Shown: positions 28,285 to 36,126 of the stretch, one piece after another
Layout: each line of letters begins with the position of its first letter
How positions within the stretch are numbered: position 1 is the stretch's first letter
Assembly: GCA_016704485.1 (NCBI GenBank)
Contig: JADJAA010000001.1
Coordinates: 2,447,501-2,511,500 of the forward strand
Reading direction: 5' to 3'
Length of the DNA: 64,000 nucleotides
Source: Flavobacteriales bacterium
GTDB lineage: Bacteria; Bacteroidota; Bacteroidia; Flavobacteriales_F; PHOS-HE28
Position numbers and translations under genes: made by a program
The notes under the pieces: generated by a model
Databases searched by the model: none
What the model saw: the letters and a program-made list of their open reading frames with translations, nothing else
What the model was told of the DNA's origin: nothing

Positions 28285-28357
28285 TGACCCCGCTGGGGCT
28301 CGAACCCAGGACCCCAACATTAAAAGTGTTGTGCTCTACCAGCTGAGCTACAGGATC
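28285..28357 (-). tRNA. tRNA-Lys (anticodon TTT)
   Basis: On the minus strand the acceptor stem GATCCTG pairs with CGGGGTC, with three G-U pairs if read as RNA. The D-arm region reads AGCTCAGCTGGTAGAGC. The anticodon stem CAACA/TGTTG encloses CTTTTAA, giving TTT. The T-arm is CTGGG/TTCGAGC/CCCAG. It is 73 nt long with no encoded CCA. Its 3' end seeds the tandem repeat array. Confidence 0.94.
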
Positions 28358-28519
28358 AATTCCCCTCCCTGGAATCGTTGCCGATTTTCGATTGGGGTCG
28401 CAAAAGTAAGGATCCCTGCCATATCACCAAGCATGATCCAAGAATATGTAGAAATGATCCATTCAATAATTGATCCTACGACCCTGTACGGCGCATTTTC
28501 AAAGCTCATCCAGATACTC

Positions 28520-29722
28520 TTAATCCTTCTTTTCCTCAATGATCCCTTGCCGCTGGAATGGTTTGCTCCTGTCGAATAGATAACGGAAGGTGGCAAGTGT
28601 GCGATAGTTCTCCGCACCTAGGTTCTTACACACCTTGATCATTTTCGGATTGAAATCACCGATCCAGGTAAGGACGGTGTCCTTGTACAGTTTCTTGTCG
28701 ACGATCTGTTTCTCGCTGAATGTAATTAGCGCACCTTCAATGCCTTTGCCTTGGTATTCCTTCGCTACGCCGAATACGATCCCCGTAAGATTCTTCACCG
28801 TTCCTCGCCATTTGTGATACAGGAACTTGAGCTTACCGATCCAATTGAGATCGCCGTTGACATATCGGAATATCTCATTCATTTCTGGCACGCTTATGTA
28901 CATTGCGATCGGCAACTCTTTGTAGTACACGAAGATCAGCAAACGCTTATCAATTATGGCTTTCATGCTATTTACCAACTTGAAGGCCGTGGCTTGCTCC
29001 ATCGGTTTGAAGTTTTCATGATCCACCCATGCACTGTTCAGTACCGTGCGGAGATCCGAAGCGATCAGCTCAATACTGCGGCCTACACTATCAGCCACTC
29101 GGTAATCCGGGTCGCGCTGTATCTGTTCGTATTTACGCCGGAATATCGGCTGGGCTGGTAGGCTAGCGGATCGTTTGAAGAACAATTGATTGTAGTAGAG
29201 CTGAAAGCCATAGCCTTCAAGAAGCTTCCTGTAGTATTCAGGATTGTAGTTGGTCCCGTAGATCGGGAAGTCCGTGAAATTCTCGATCAATAGACCCCAG
29301 AACATATTGCGGTCTCCTAGGTTCACAGGGCCGTCCATGGCCTCCATATCCTTGCTTTTCAGAAAATCACGGGCCGTATCGAATAATGTATTGGCTGCTT
29401 TCTGGTCATCGATGCACTCGAAAAAACCCATGCCACCCGTAGGTTGGTCGTTCTCCCATGCATTTTTGGGGTTCACGAAAGCGGCTATTCGGCCTATGGG
29501 TTCACCTTTCCCATCGCGCAACAACCAACGCTCTATATACCCTTGCTTACCCGTTTCCTTATCAACTTTCAAGAGCTTGTTCTTCTCCAGATCAAAGACC
29601 TTTTCAATATCCTGCTTCAGGTGAGGGATCCAATTGGGGTCATTCTTGTAAATACGCCAAGGAAGTTTCGTCCAAGCATTCAATGCACTGCTGTTACCGG
29701 GTTTGATCAATTCGATCTGCAT
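28520..29722 (-). CDS. GNAT-like protein, unknown specificity
   Basis: A 400-residue cytoplasmic protein made of two apparent acyltransferase-like halves. The C-terminal half shows FGVAKEYQGKGIEGALITFSE near residue 318, a GNAT-type acetyl-CoA-binding pattern (Q/RxxGxG/A), and FNPKMIKVCKNLGAENYRTLATFRY at its end. The N-terminal half has PWRIYKNDPNWIPHLKQD and GPVNLGDRNMFWGLLIENF. Related proteins occur widely in Bacteroidota as uncharacterised GNAT-fold proteins. Substrate unknown. Confidence 0.72.
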   Translation of the reverse strand: MQIELIKPGNSSALNAWTKLPWRIYKNDPNWIPHLKQDIEKVFDLEKNKLLKVDKETGKQGYIERWLLRDGKGEPIGRIAAFVNPKNAWENDQPTGGMGFFECIDDQKAANTLFDTARDFLKSKDMEAMDGPVNLGDRNMFWGLLIENFTDFPIYGTNYNPEYYRKLLEGYGFQLYYNQLFFKRSASLPAQPIFRRKYEQIQRDPDYRVADSVGRSIELIASDLRTVLNSAWVDHENFKPMEQATAFKLVNSMKAIIDKRLLIFVYYKELPIAMYISVPEMNEIFRYVNGDLNWIGKLKFLYHKWRGTVKNLTGIVFGVAKEYQGKGIEGALITFSEKQIVDKKLYKDTVLTWIGDFNPKMIKVCKNLGAENYRTLATFRYLFDRSKPFQRQGIIEEKKD

Positions 29723-29856
29723 ACCTTATTCTTGCTTAATGTCCTGTTTGTTTTCATTCGAATGGTGAACGGTCCAACGTGACCGCTTGAACAGATCGCA
29801 CTCGAATGGAATGGGGCGACGAAGTTCTAGATACTCAGCGATCTTTGCACTGTAAA

Positions 29857-30390
29857 ATGTTGAACCTGCATCAAAAGCCGAAGCGTATCCTTCTCATTGG
29901 ATTCATGTGTTCCGGTAAATCGACCGTTGGGCGTGCGTTAGCAAAGGTTCTGGATCTTCCGTTCATTGATATTGATCGAATGGTTGAAGGGCGCGTCGGG
30001 CCGCTTGTACCTTTCATTCAGCAAAAAGGTGAACAGACCTTTCGCGAATTGGAGAATGAACTGCTCAATGAGCTCTTGAAAGGCCCGGATGCCGTGATAG
30101 CAACGGGTGGAGGTACACCATGTTCCAACAACAACATGGCACGCATGAACGCTAACGGTATTACCGTTTGGTTGGATGTGCCAATGGAGTACTTGATGCC
30201 ATTGATCGAAAGAAAAGGCGGTGACAGGCCGTTATTGTTCGGTTTAAAAGGCGCAGAGTTACGTGATCGCGTGATGGAGCTATATACGCCTAGAGAACAG
30301 ATCTATGCTGAGGCGGATCTGATCGTCCAAGCAGGTGCTTTACCATCAATCGTTGTAGAGCGGATCGCACTTGCCTTGAAAAGTTGGTAG
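29857..30390 (+). CDS. aroK: Shikimate kinase
   Basis: A 177-residue P-loop kinase phosphorylating shikimate in the aromatic amino-acid pathway. Motifs are Walker A GFMCSGKST (the usual glycine before SGKST is cysteine here), the shikimate-binding DIDRMVE, then FRELENELL, GGGTPCSN and RPLL. ATG 29857 gives the usual N-terminus; an in-frame ATG at 29806 would lie upstream of a -7-like element GATCTTTGC (29840-29848). Other aro genes are not nearby. Confidence 0.9.
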   Translation: MLNLHQKPKRILLIGFMCSGKSTVGRALAKVLDLPFIDIDRMVEGRVGPLVPFIQQKGEQTFRELENELLNELLKGPDAVIATGGGTPCSNNNMARMNANGITVWLDVPMEYLMPLIERKGGDRPLLFGLKGAELRDRVMELYTPREQIYAEADLIVQAGALPSIVVERIALALKSW

Positions 30391-30435
30391 TTCAAGCGCT
30401 CTTCCGCAATGGAAAGTGATAAACCCGTCTTGTGA

Positions 30436-30936
30436 TCATTTCAAATACACAACATCCTTCTTGCCCAACTCCACGCTAATATGCTCTTGGACCGTGGTGC
30501 TTAGGGTGAGACCAACAATGTCCGCACGGATAGGGTAGGTGCGATGCAAACGATCGACAAGCACTACCGTGGTTAATTTTTTTAGTGGCACTTTGATCAG
30601 GAAGGATGCGGCGTGCATCAATGTCCTCCCGGACATCAACACATCGTCAATAAGGATAACAACACGATCCTTCAACTGTGAATGATCCACTGAAAGATGA
30701 ACAGGTTTTTCCAATGGTACGTCCTTATCCAACTTCAATTCGACGTACTCTGTTTTCAACGGCGAGATCTCACTTAGTAACTTGCCAAGACGCGTTGCTA
30801 CCGTTGTTCCACGCGGTGATACCCCTACTAGGACGATGGCCTTCTCTTCGTAGTTCTGCTCATACAATTGATGTGCAATGCGCTGAAGCTTGCGTTGAAC
30901 ATGGTCGTGGTCCAAGATGATGGTGGGCTTGGTCAT
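30436..30936 (-). CDS. PyrR-like phosphoribosyltransferase
   Basis: A 166-residue type I phosphoribosyltransferase. The PRPP loop VVILIDDVLMSGRTLMHA is near residue 91, with an upstream GVSPRGTTVA loop. The size and the VDRLHRTYPIRADIVGLTL region match the PyrR group (pyrimidine operon regulator / uracil phosphoribosyltransferase). No pyrimidine genes are in the window, so a regulatory role cannot be shown. A hypoxanthine phosphoribosyltransferase is a less likely alternative. Confidence 0.75.
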   Translation of the reverse strand: MTKPTIILDHDHVQRKLQRIAHQLYEQNYEEKAIVLVGVSPRGTTVATRLGKLLSEISPLKTEYVELKLDKDVPLEKPVHLSVDHSQLKDRVVILIDDVLMSGRTLMHAASFLIKVPLKKLTTVVLVDRLHRTYPIRADIVGLTLSTTVQEHISVELGKKDVVYLK

Positions 30937-30967
30937 ACCTGCGGATCTACGTTCGCTCTGGATCGCT

Positions 30968-31675
30968 CTAATCTACCAGACCGAAACGGAAAACCAGTGT
31001 TTTGGACTTGGTTGATTGCAGTTTCCACCTGTTCTCCTTCATCATTTCCTCCTTCGCAATTCCAATGATCGTATCCAAGAACGAATAACCCGTTGAGGTG
31101 CTCGCCGGATCACTCACACTGATCAATTTACCCAACTTACGACCACCCAATTTAGCGAGTGCCTCGGCCTGAACTTTGGCTTTGTCAAAAAGGCTTGTCA
31201 TGAAAACCTGTTCTTTCATAGGCAATACATCCATTTCCCATTCGTGAACGGATCCATCGCCCTTGGAATTAGCTCTAAGATAAGTCACCAATCGCTTCAA
31301 TTCCGTTTCGTTCAATACCGTTATCCGCAAGCTGGATGCACTGTTGTCGTCCTCGTCGTAGGATGAGATATTGTATCCGTCGGCGGCAGGAGCATCCGTC
31401 ACGGAAAAACCTTCCTTCACCAAGCTCTTTGTCAGTTTTTCACTGAGCTTCTTGTTTTCCTCAGCAACTTTTTTCTGCAATTTCTCCCAATCGGTATCTT
31501 CCTCGTAGACCGCATCGGTACCCATTTCCGTGCTTGAAGGCGTATAATCGTAGGTGATCTGCTTGATCTTTACTGGTAACGTATCGGTAATGCTGAGCTC
31601 GATGTAGGTTTCGGTCAAGGTTTGGGCATTGGCTGTGCCGATGAATAGGACAAGAGCGATGAACAGATAGCGCAT
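30968..31675 (-). CDS. Secreted SIMPL-like (DUF541) protein
   Basis: A 235-residue exported protein. The start at 31675 yields a clean signal peptide (MRYLFIALVLFIGTANA); the longer frame to 31708 is not favoured. The C-terminal half includes FDKAKVQAEALAKLGGRKLGKLISVSD, which has the A-x3-A-x2-LA-x-LG pattern of SIMPL domains. The N-terminal half is rich in charged helical sequence. The match is moderate, and the function is unknown. Confidence 0.6.
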   Translation of the reverse strand: MRYLFIALVLFIGTANAQTLTETYIELSITDTLPVKIKQITYDYTPSSTEMGTDAVYEEDTDWEKLQKKVAEENKKLSEKLTKSLVKEGFSVTDAPAADGYNISSYDEDDNSASSLRITVLNETELKRLVTYLRANSKGDGSVHEWEMDVLPMKEQVFMTSLFDKAKVQAEALAKLGGRKLGKLISVSDPASTSTGYSFLDTIIGIAKEEMMKENRWKLQSTKSKTLVFRFGLVD

Positions 31676-31716
31676 GGTGTGTTTGTTTGGGCCGCAAATA
31701 TCGGACATATGTGCGG

Positions 31717-32505
31717 TTATTCTGAGCGAAGGTCCGTTATATGATCAAGTCGTATCTCTGTTCCTGTGTGCAATTTGAGCAGTTCAACTTTGTCCTTGAT
31801 GAACAGGTCGATGATCCGTCCTTCAACTTTCTCGCCGTTACTCAAGGTGATCGTACACCACTTTTTCAGTGTTGCATTTGCTTCGAACGTATCGTAGAGG
31901 TTGCAATCGATCGGAACATAGACTTCTGTCTTCTTAGCTGAAAGCCAGAGCTCACGACCTGCTCTCGGAGCGATCGAGTTATAACAGCGTTCCATTGAAA
32001 CAGTTGGAAAATAGGGGGTGAATATCGGTTCATAGATCGATCTGTTTCCACCGAAAGGCGGACGGTCCGTGTTCAGCACATCATCGAAAAGTACACCGAC
32101 CAATATTCCGCCAGGCTTCAATAATTCATGCATTTTTTGAACGTATGTTTTGCGTACGACCGGATATAGCGTACAGAAGAAAGTCTGTTCCAAGATGCGA
32201 TCGTATGCTCCCTCATGATCGAAAAGATCGCCCACCAACAAATGGTCTTTCGGAAATTCGGGGCAGCGTTGCAAAAGATCGGCAAAAGGCAGATCCGTTA
32301 GATCGATAACGAATACGTTATTGAAACCAAGGCGATGCGCATACTCAGCTTCGTAAGCCCTTCCTGCCCCAGGGAACAGTATCCGCAAGTCCTTATCCGT
32401 GAGTTGGTCGAGGTACTCCTTCAGTGGTGTGGATGGTCCGCCAAGATCCCAGCCTGTATCGGAGGCGAGATACCGTGATTCCCAGAAATTGCGATCCAAG
32501 TTCAT
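31717..32505 (-). CDS. TPMT-type methyltransferase fused to a Rof-like domain
   Basis: A 262-residue protein. Residues 1 to about 190 form a class I methyltransferase of the thiopurine S-methyltransferase type: NFWESRYLASDTGWDLGGPS, the SAM loop RILFPGAGRAYEAEYA, the acidic VFVIDLTD, and FFCTLYPVVRKTYV. Residues 196-262 (YVPIDCNLYDTFEANATLKK...LSNGEKVEGRIIDL...IRLDHITDL) match Rof/YaeO, the small Rho-binding antiterminator. ATG 32505 (MNLDRNF) is the natural start. The fusion is uninterrupted in frame. The methyl acceptor is unknown. Confidence 0.8.
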   Translation of the reverse strand: MNLDRNFWESRYLASDTGWDLGGPSTPLKEYLDQLTDKDLRILFPGAGRAYEAEYAHRLGFNNVFVIDLTDLPFADLLQRCPEFPKDHLLVGDLFDHEGAYDRILEQTFFCTLYPVVRKTYVQKMHELLKPGGILVGVLFDDVLNTDRPPFGGNRSIYEPIFTPYFPTVSMERCYNSIAPRAGRELWLSAKKTEVYVPIDCNLYDTFEANATLKKWCTITLSNGEKVEGRIIDLFIKDKVELLKLHTGTEIRLDHITDLRSE

Positions 32506-32702
32506 GCTGCGAAGTTCGGTAGTAATGACCAATGAACAGGGGAAACATGCTCTGATGACTTAGATCCTTGAATGAAGCAGATCGAGCTTATTCAGCTTGT
32601 TTTTTTACCGTTAATGAACGTAGATGGACGTTAATTAAATGCCTGCTGTACTTGCTTCGCTATTGATCAACAGTGTTGAAAAGCAGGCTCAACGAGCCAA
32701 GT

Positions 32703-33074
32703 TCAGACGCGGTTCCAGACTGTGCGCCATTTTAGTTTTGCGTGTTTGAAGTTGATCAGTAACCCCTCTTGCTTATTGGTCACACGCAGGTAGCTCAACA
32801 TTTTTCCTATCTCGTGATCTCCAATTAGTTCAATGGTTTTAGTATCTACCACTATCAAATCATTTACTACTAGATCGGGTACGTATTCGCCTATTTGTAT
32901 ACTTCGATAATGTACTGGATACCTTGGTTGTTGAGCGAAAGGAATACCTTGAGCTTCCATCTCAATACATAGAGCATTTTCGTATATTTTTTCGTGGCAT
33001 CCATGCCCAATGTTGTTGATGACGGTCATTGCACATCCAATTATGTCCTTTGATCCTATAGTTCCGTCAGTCAT
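32703..33074 (-). CDS. GxxExxY protein
   Basis: A 123-residue protein of the GxxExxY family, named for the motif seen here as GHGCHEKIYENAL near residue 23. It continues with YRSIQIGEYVPDLVVNDLIVVDTKTIEL, which has the D-x(n)-D/E-x-K layout of PD-(D/E)XK nucleases, and GKMLSYLRVTNKQEGLLINF. The cellular role is not established. Length is typical for the family. Confidence 0.88.
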   Translation of the reverse strand: MTDGTIGSKDIIGCAMTVINNIGHGCHEKIYENALCIEMEAQGIPFAQQPRYPVHYRSIQIGEYVPDLVVNDLIVVDTKTIELIGDHEIGKMLSYLRVTNKQEGLLINFKHAKLKWRTVWNRV

Positions 33075-33219
33075 TCTTGTATCATGAAATGTAGAAACAT
33101 ATCTCTGCTACAGCGCGACTCATTCAACCTAGCGCACAACTTGATTAATGGAAGATCTTCATTAACGTTCATACACGTTCATTGACGGTTGGATCTTCCT
33201 GCTCTAAAGTTAGGCGCAC

Positions 33220-33319
33220 TCTGTCTATCGTACAATATGGAGTTAGAATTCCAATCACTATCATGTGCTGAGTCGGATAAGGTGTACTTTGATCTCGAAA
33301 ATTTACGGTCCAAGTTCAT
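33220..33319 (-). pseudogene. Decayed remnant of the methyltransferase N-terminus
   Basis: Read from 33319 on the minus strand, the frame gives MNLDRKFSRSKYTLSD, which aligns with MNLDRNFWESRYLASD, the start of the intact methyltransferase at 32505. The DNA around the start codon is also similar (CCAAGTTCAT...TTCGGTAGT in both). It lacks the rest of the gene and I interpret it as a relic of a duplicated copy. Confidence 0.5.
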
Positions 33320-33373
33320 ATTGCGACATTCGGTAGTGGAATTACTACATTTCTATCTCTCGCTCTTCAATAC

Positions 33374-34012
33374 TCAACGATCCTTGAGCTGCGCAAGCCC
33401 AAGAACATCACGCTCGATCTGATCGGTGATCTCTTCGGGTATCACGGATGTTACCAAGGTCGGTTCTCCAATTTATAGTTTACCTGGATGCGGCAGGATC
33501 AGGTTATCGCCTTTCGGTAGTGACATGCCAAGTCCGCTCATGAACGCTGGCACATAGTGGATATGCGGCCTTTGCGCCAATACGATCCCCACACCTTTCT
33601 TGAACCGTTGGGTGATCTCCGGTTCTCCGCGGGTGCCTTCGGGAAATAGGATCAATGAATCGCCAGCATCCAACGCAGCAAGCATTAAGCTGATCGGATC
33701 CTTCGTGGCGTCTTCAATATTCCGTTTTCGCGGGATCAAAAGTGCATTCACGAAAAAGCGCGTTGCCCACGCTTGAAATCGACGTTTGCCGAAATGGTCC
33801 GCAGCTGCAACAGGGCGAACTTTGTGTACGATCGCCGATGGCATTGCCGCCATCAACGTCATGGTATCCAAATGGCTATTGTGATTGGCGACTACAATGA
33901 ATTGAGGCACACTTTTCAAAGCACGTGCTGGGCCGAACTGTACGCCGACGATCAGCTTCAAAAAGAACCGGCTGATCACTGAGTAAAGGAGTCGCAGTGT
34001 GATCTTATGCAT
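33374..34012 (-). pseudogene. 1-acyl-glycerol-3-phosphate acyltransferase with in-frame stop
   Basis: A PlsC-type acyltransferase making phosphatidic acid at the membrane. It shows the acyltransferase motif NHNSHLD near residue 43 and LFPEGTRGEPE near residue 123. A TAA stop occurs after codon 179 (PHPGKL). The same frame then continues for 32 codons as IGEPTLVTSVIPEEITDQIE...QLKDR to a TGA, which looks like the normal end of this family. The stop is therefore probably a nonsense change, a sequencing error, or a position of tail loss. Activity may survive since both catalytic motifs are upstream. Downstream of the CdsA-like gene by 1 base. Confidence 0.75.
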
Positions 34013-34013
34013 A

Positions 34014-34946
34014 TCAATAGTAGATCCAATAGATCACGTGGAATACAGCTGGGGCCGTATATGCCAGCGAATCGATACGATCCAGGATGCCTCCGTGGCC
34101 TGGGATGGAAGAGCCTGTGTCCTTTACGCCAATGTCGCGCTTTATGGAACTCATGACCACATCGCCAACGAAGCCTGCAAAGGCCAAGAACGCACTCACG
34201 CCAACTGCGACCCAACCATCCATTGGCGTAAGAAAACTCAAGCCATAGCCTATCGCACTGGTACTGATCAAACCACCCAAAAAACCTTCCCATGTCTTGT
34301 TCGGACTCACTTTTGGAATGATCTTATGCTTGCCGAACAACTTGCCCCAGGTGAATTGCATCACATCGTTCAATTCCGTCATCACCACCACGAAAAGCAA
34401 TAGCCCACGACCATCCGTGGCGGAGTCCGGGTGATCGGGGAGTGAGAGCATATAGGCCAGATGGCTGATCCCGAATACGGTCAACATCAAGATCCATTGC
34501 AATTGGGCCATGGATTTCACGATGCCTTTGGTATCTCCTTTCAAAATAAAACGCAGTGGGAGCAACAGGAACATGACCACTGGAATGAAAATGATGTACG
34601 CGCCATACCAACCGACGTAGGCCAAATAGAACTGTACCGGAATGGAAAGGAATGCCCAGAAGATCGCGCGCCTATCGCTCTGCCGAAATCCGAGCAAGGC
34701 ATACAATTCACGGAACGCCATGAAGGAGAGCAGCGCAATGGCGATGTAAGAAATGCGACGATCTATAACTGCCGCTGCAATGAATAACGTTGCCATCACC
34801 CACCAGCTACGTGTCCTTGCCTTCAACTCATCAACGCCTTTCACCTTGGTGAAGCGACCCAGTATAAAGAACAGAAGTGTAGCGAAGATCAGGATCCCGA
34901 ATATGATCCCTATCACAAGTAAAAGGTCGGGGTGGATGTTGAACAT
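34014..34946 (-). CDS. CdsA/YnbB-like phosphatidate cytidylyltransferase
   Basis: A 310-residue integral membrane protein making CDP-diacylglycerol from phosphatidate and CTP. It has about eight hydrophobic segments and the CdsA signature near its end (SSIKRDIGVKDTGSSIPGHGGILDRIDS). KVSPNKTWEGFLGG is also conserved. The start at 34946 falls 5 bases after the stop of the YnbA-like gene; the open frame to 35027 overlaps that gene and is not favoured. With the flanking genes it resembles the E. coli ynbAB arrangement. Confidence 0.9.
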   Translation of the reverse strand: MFNIHPDLLLVIGIIFGILIFATLLFFILGRFTKVKGVDELKARTRSWWVMATLFIAAAVIDRRISYIAIALLSFMAFRELYALLGFRQSDRRAIFWAFLSIPVQFYLAYVGWYGAYIIFIPVVMFLLLPLRFILKGDTKGIVKSMAQLQWILMLTVFGISHLAYMLSLPDHPDSATDGRGLLLFVVVMTELNDVMQFTWGKLFGKHKIIPKVSPNKTWEGFLGGLISTSAIGYGLSFLTPMDGWVAVGVSAFLAFAGFVGDVVMSSIKRDIGVKDTGSSIPGHGGILDRIDSLAYTAPAVFHVIYWIYY

Positions 34947-34951
34947 CAGGT

Positions 34952-35551
34952 TCAGTTGGATAGAGATCGCTTGATGCGCGTGAACGTGCTGATCGCTAGT
35001 AGGGCGATCATAGCTGCCAAAAGCCAAGGTAGGACGGAACGCATCTCAACTCCGCATGCTGCCAACACGCCATAAAGACCGAACACCAATGCACGATCGC
35101 TCTTGCCCATTGGACCATCGTACCTGCGTCCTGATCCGATGACCTTACCCATGAAACCCGCGAATTCATTCACTGGGCAAAGCACCAAAAAGACAACCGC
35201 TAAGAGCACATGGTCCGAAGCGTATTTGATCAAAGGAAGATAGATGGCAATGTCGCTCACTACGTCACCCAATTCGTTAAGAACCTCCCCCAATTTTGTT
35301 TGTTGATCGTACTGTCGAGCTATCATGCCATCGATCGCGTTCAATGCCATGCGCAGTAAGAGACCGATGGGTAGAACAAGAAAGAGCAGTGGATATGCAT
35401 CGGCATGCCAGAAGGCCAAGCCAATACACAAGGAAAGGATCAGAGCCGAGATGGTGACCTGGTTCGCTGTGACCCCCTTACGATGCAATGCAGAAACGAC
35501 CGGCTTCAAGAGCTGTTGAAAGCGTGATTTAAGGTCGTAAACAGATGGCAT
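34952..35551 (-). CDS. YnbA-like CDP-alcohol phosphatidyltransferase
   Basis: A 199-residue membrane enzyme with the CDP-alcohol phosphotransferase motif in its YnbA-type variant (NAIDGMIARQYDQQTKLG, then EVLNELGDVVSD). The spacing differs from the classical DGxxAR-x8-Gx3Dx3D, as in YnbA. SDIAIYLPLI and GPMGKSDRALVFGL are also shared, from memory, with E. coli YnbA. It transfers a phosphatidyl group from CDP-diacylglycerol to an unknown alcohol. First gene of a three-gene unit (YnbA-like, CdsA-like, acyltransferase). Confidence 0.85.
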   Translation of the reverse strand: MPSVYDLKSRFQQLLKPVVSALHRKGVTANQVTISALILSLCIGLAFWHADAYPLLFLVLPIGLLLRMALNAIDGMIARQYDQQTKLGEVLNELGDVVSDIAIYLPLIKYASDHVLLAVVFLVLCPVNEFAGFMGKVIGSGRRYDGPMGKSDRALVFGLYGVLAACGVEMRSVLPWLLAAMIALLAISTFTRIKRSLSN

Positions 35552-35626
35552 TGGTTTGCATATTATCTCACACCAATAGTACCACTTTCTAAATATGCCG
35601 AGAATATGAAAAATGAGGCAAGTGAT

Positions 35627-36112
35627 CTACCGACGCCTTTCAGCAAGTTGCTTTGGGGCATATCGTTCGATCGGTAGCCCAGTAAATTGAGCAACATTAT
35701 TTGCGAGCGATCGTGCTTCTAATTCTGTATCGCATGCCTTTAACAGGAACTTCTTGCGCTGTGTTGCATCCACAAGTGTCACATCTTGATTCTGTTCAGC
35801 TAGGTCCATTGCCACTTGACCCCTCGAGTACATGGTGCTGACCCGGCGCTTACTCAGGATCACGATGGCCTTATAGGGAGTTGAAGGTTGCCAATTACCC
35901 CACCGCAATCCGAACAACGACCCATATTCACGTATTTGTGATCGATCAGTATGGATCTCGGTCCCCACTTGGTAGAACGCCATGGCCAATATCGGCAGAC
36001 CAATGAGGACTATACTCAAAGCAACGCCAACGATAACGATGAGCCAACGCATGGCACTGGGAAAGAATGCACCTTGCTCAATTACCAAGGACGATCTATT
36101 CACGTTCATCAA
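35627..36112 (-). CDS. Membrane protein with PH-like domain, unknown
   Basis: A 161-residue protein with one long hydrophobic region (about residues 21-50, MRWLIVIVGVALSIVLIGLPILAMAFYQ, long enough for one or a re-entrant pair of helices) followed by a soluble domain with beta-rich segments (YKAIVILSKRRVSTMYSRGQ). A C-terminal basic stretch (APKQLAERRR) ends it. Not recognised as a named family. It sits between rlmD and the phospholipid genes on the same strand. Confidence 0.6.
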   Translation of the reverse strand: MMNVNRSSLVIEQGAFFPSAMRWLIVIVGVALSIVLIGLPILAMAFYQVGTEIHTDRSQIREYGSLFGLRWGNWQPSTPYKAIVILSKRRVSTMYSRGQVAMDLAEQNQDVTLVDATQRKKFLLKACDTELEARSLANNVAQFTGLPIERYAPKQLAERRR

Positions 36113-36126
36113 CGTTCATTAACGGT

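Noticed and set aside
33189..33422. Plus-strand 77-codon open frame
   Set aside because: It overlaps the tail of the acyltransferase frame and the methyltransferase remnant on the other strand, and has no family features.
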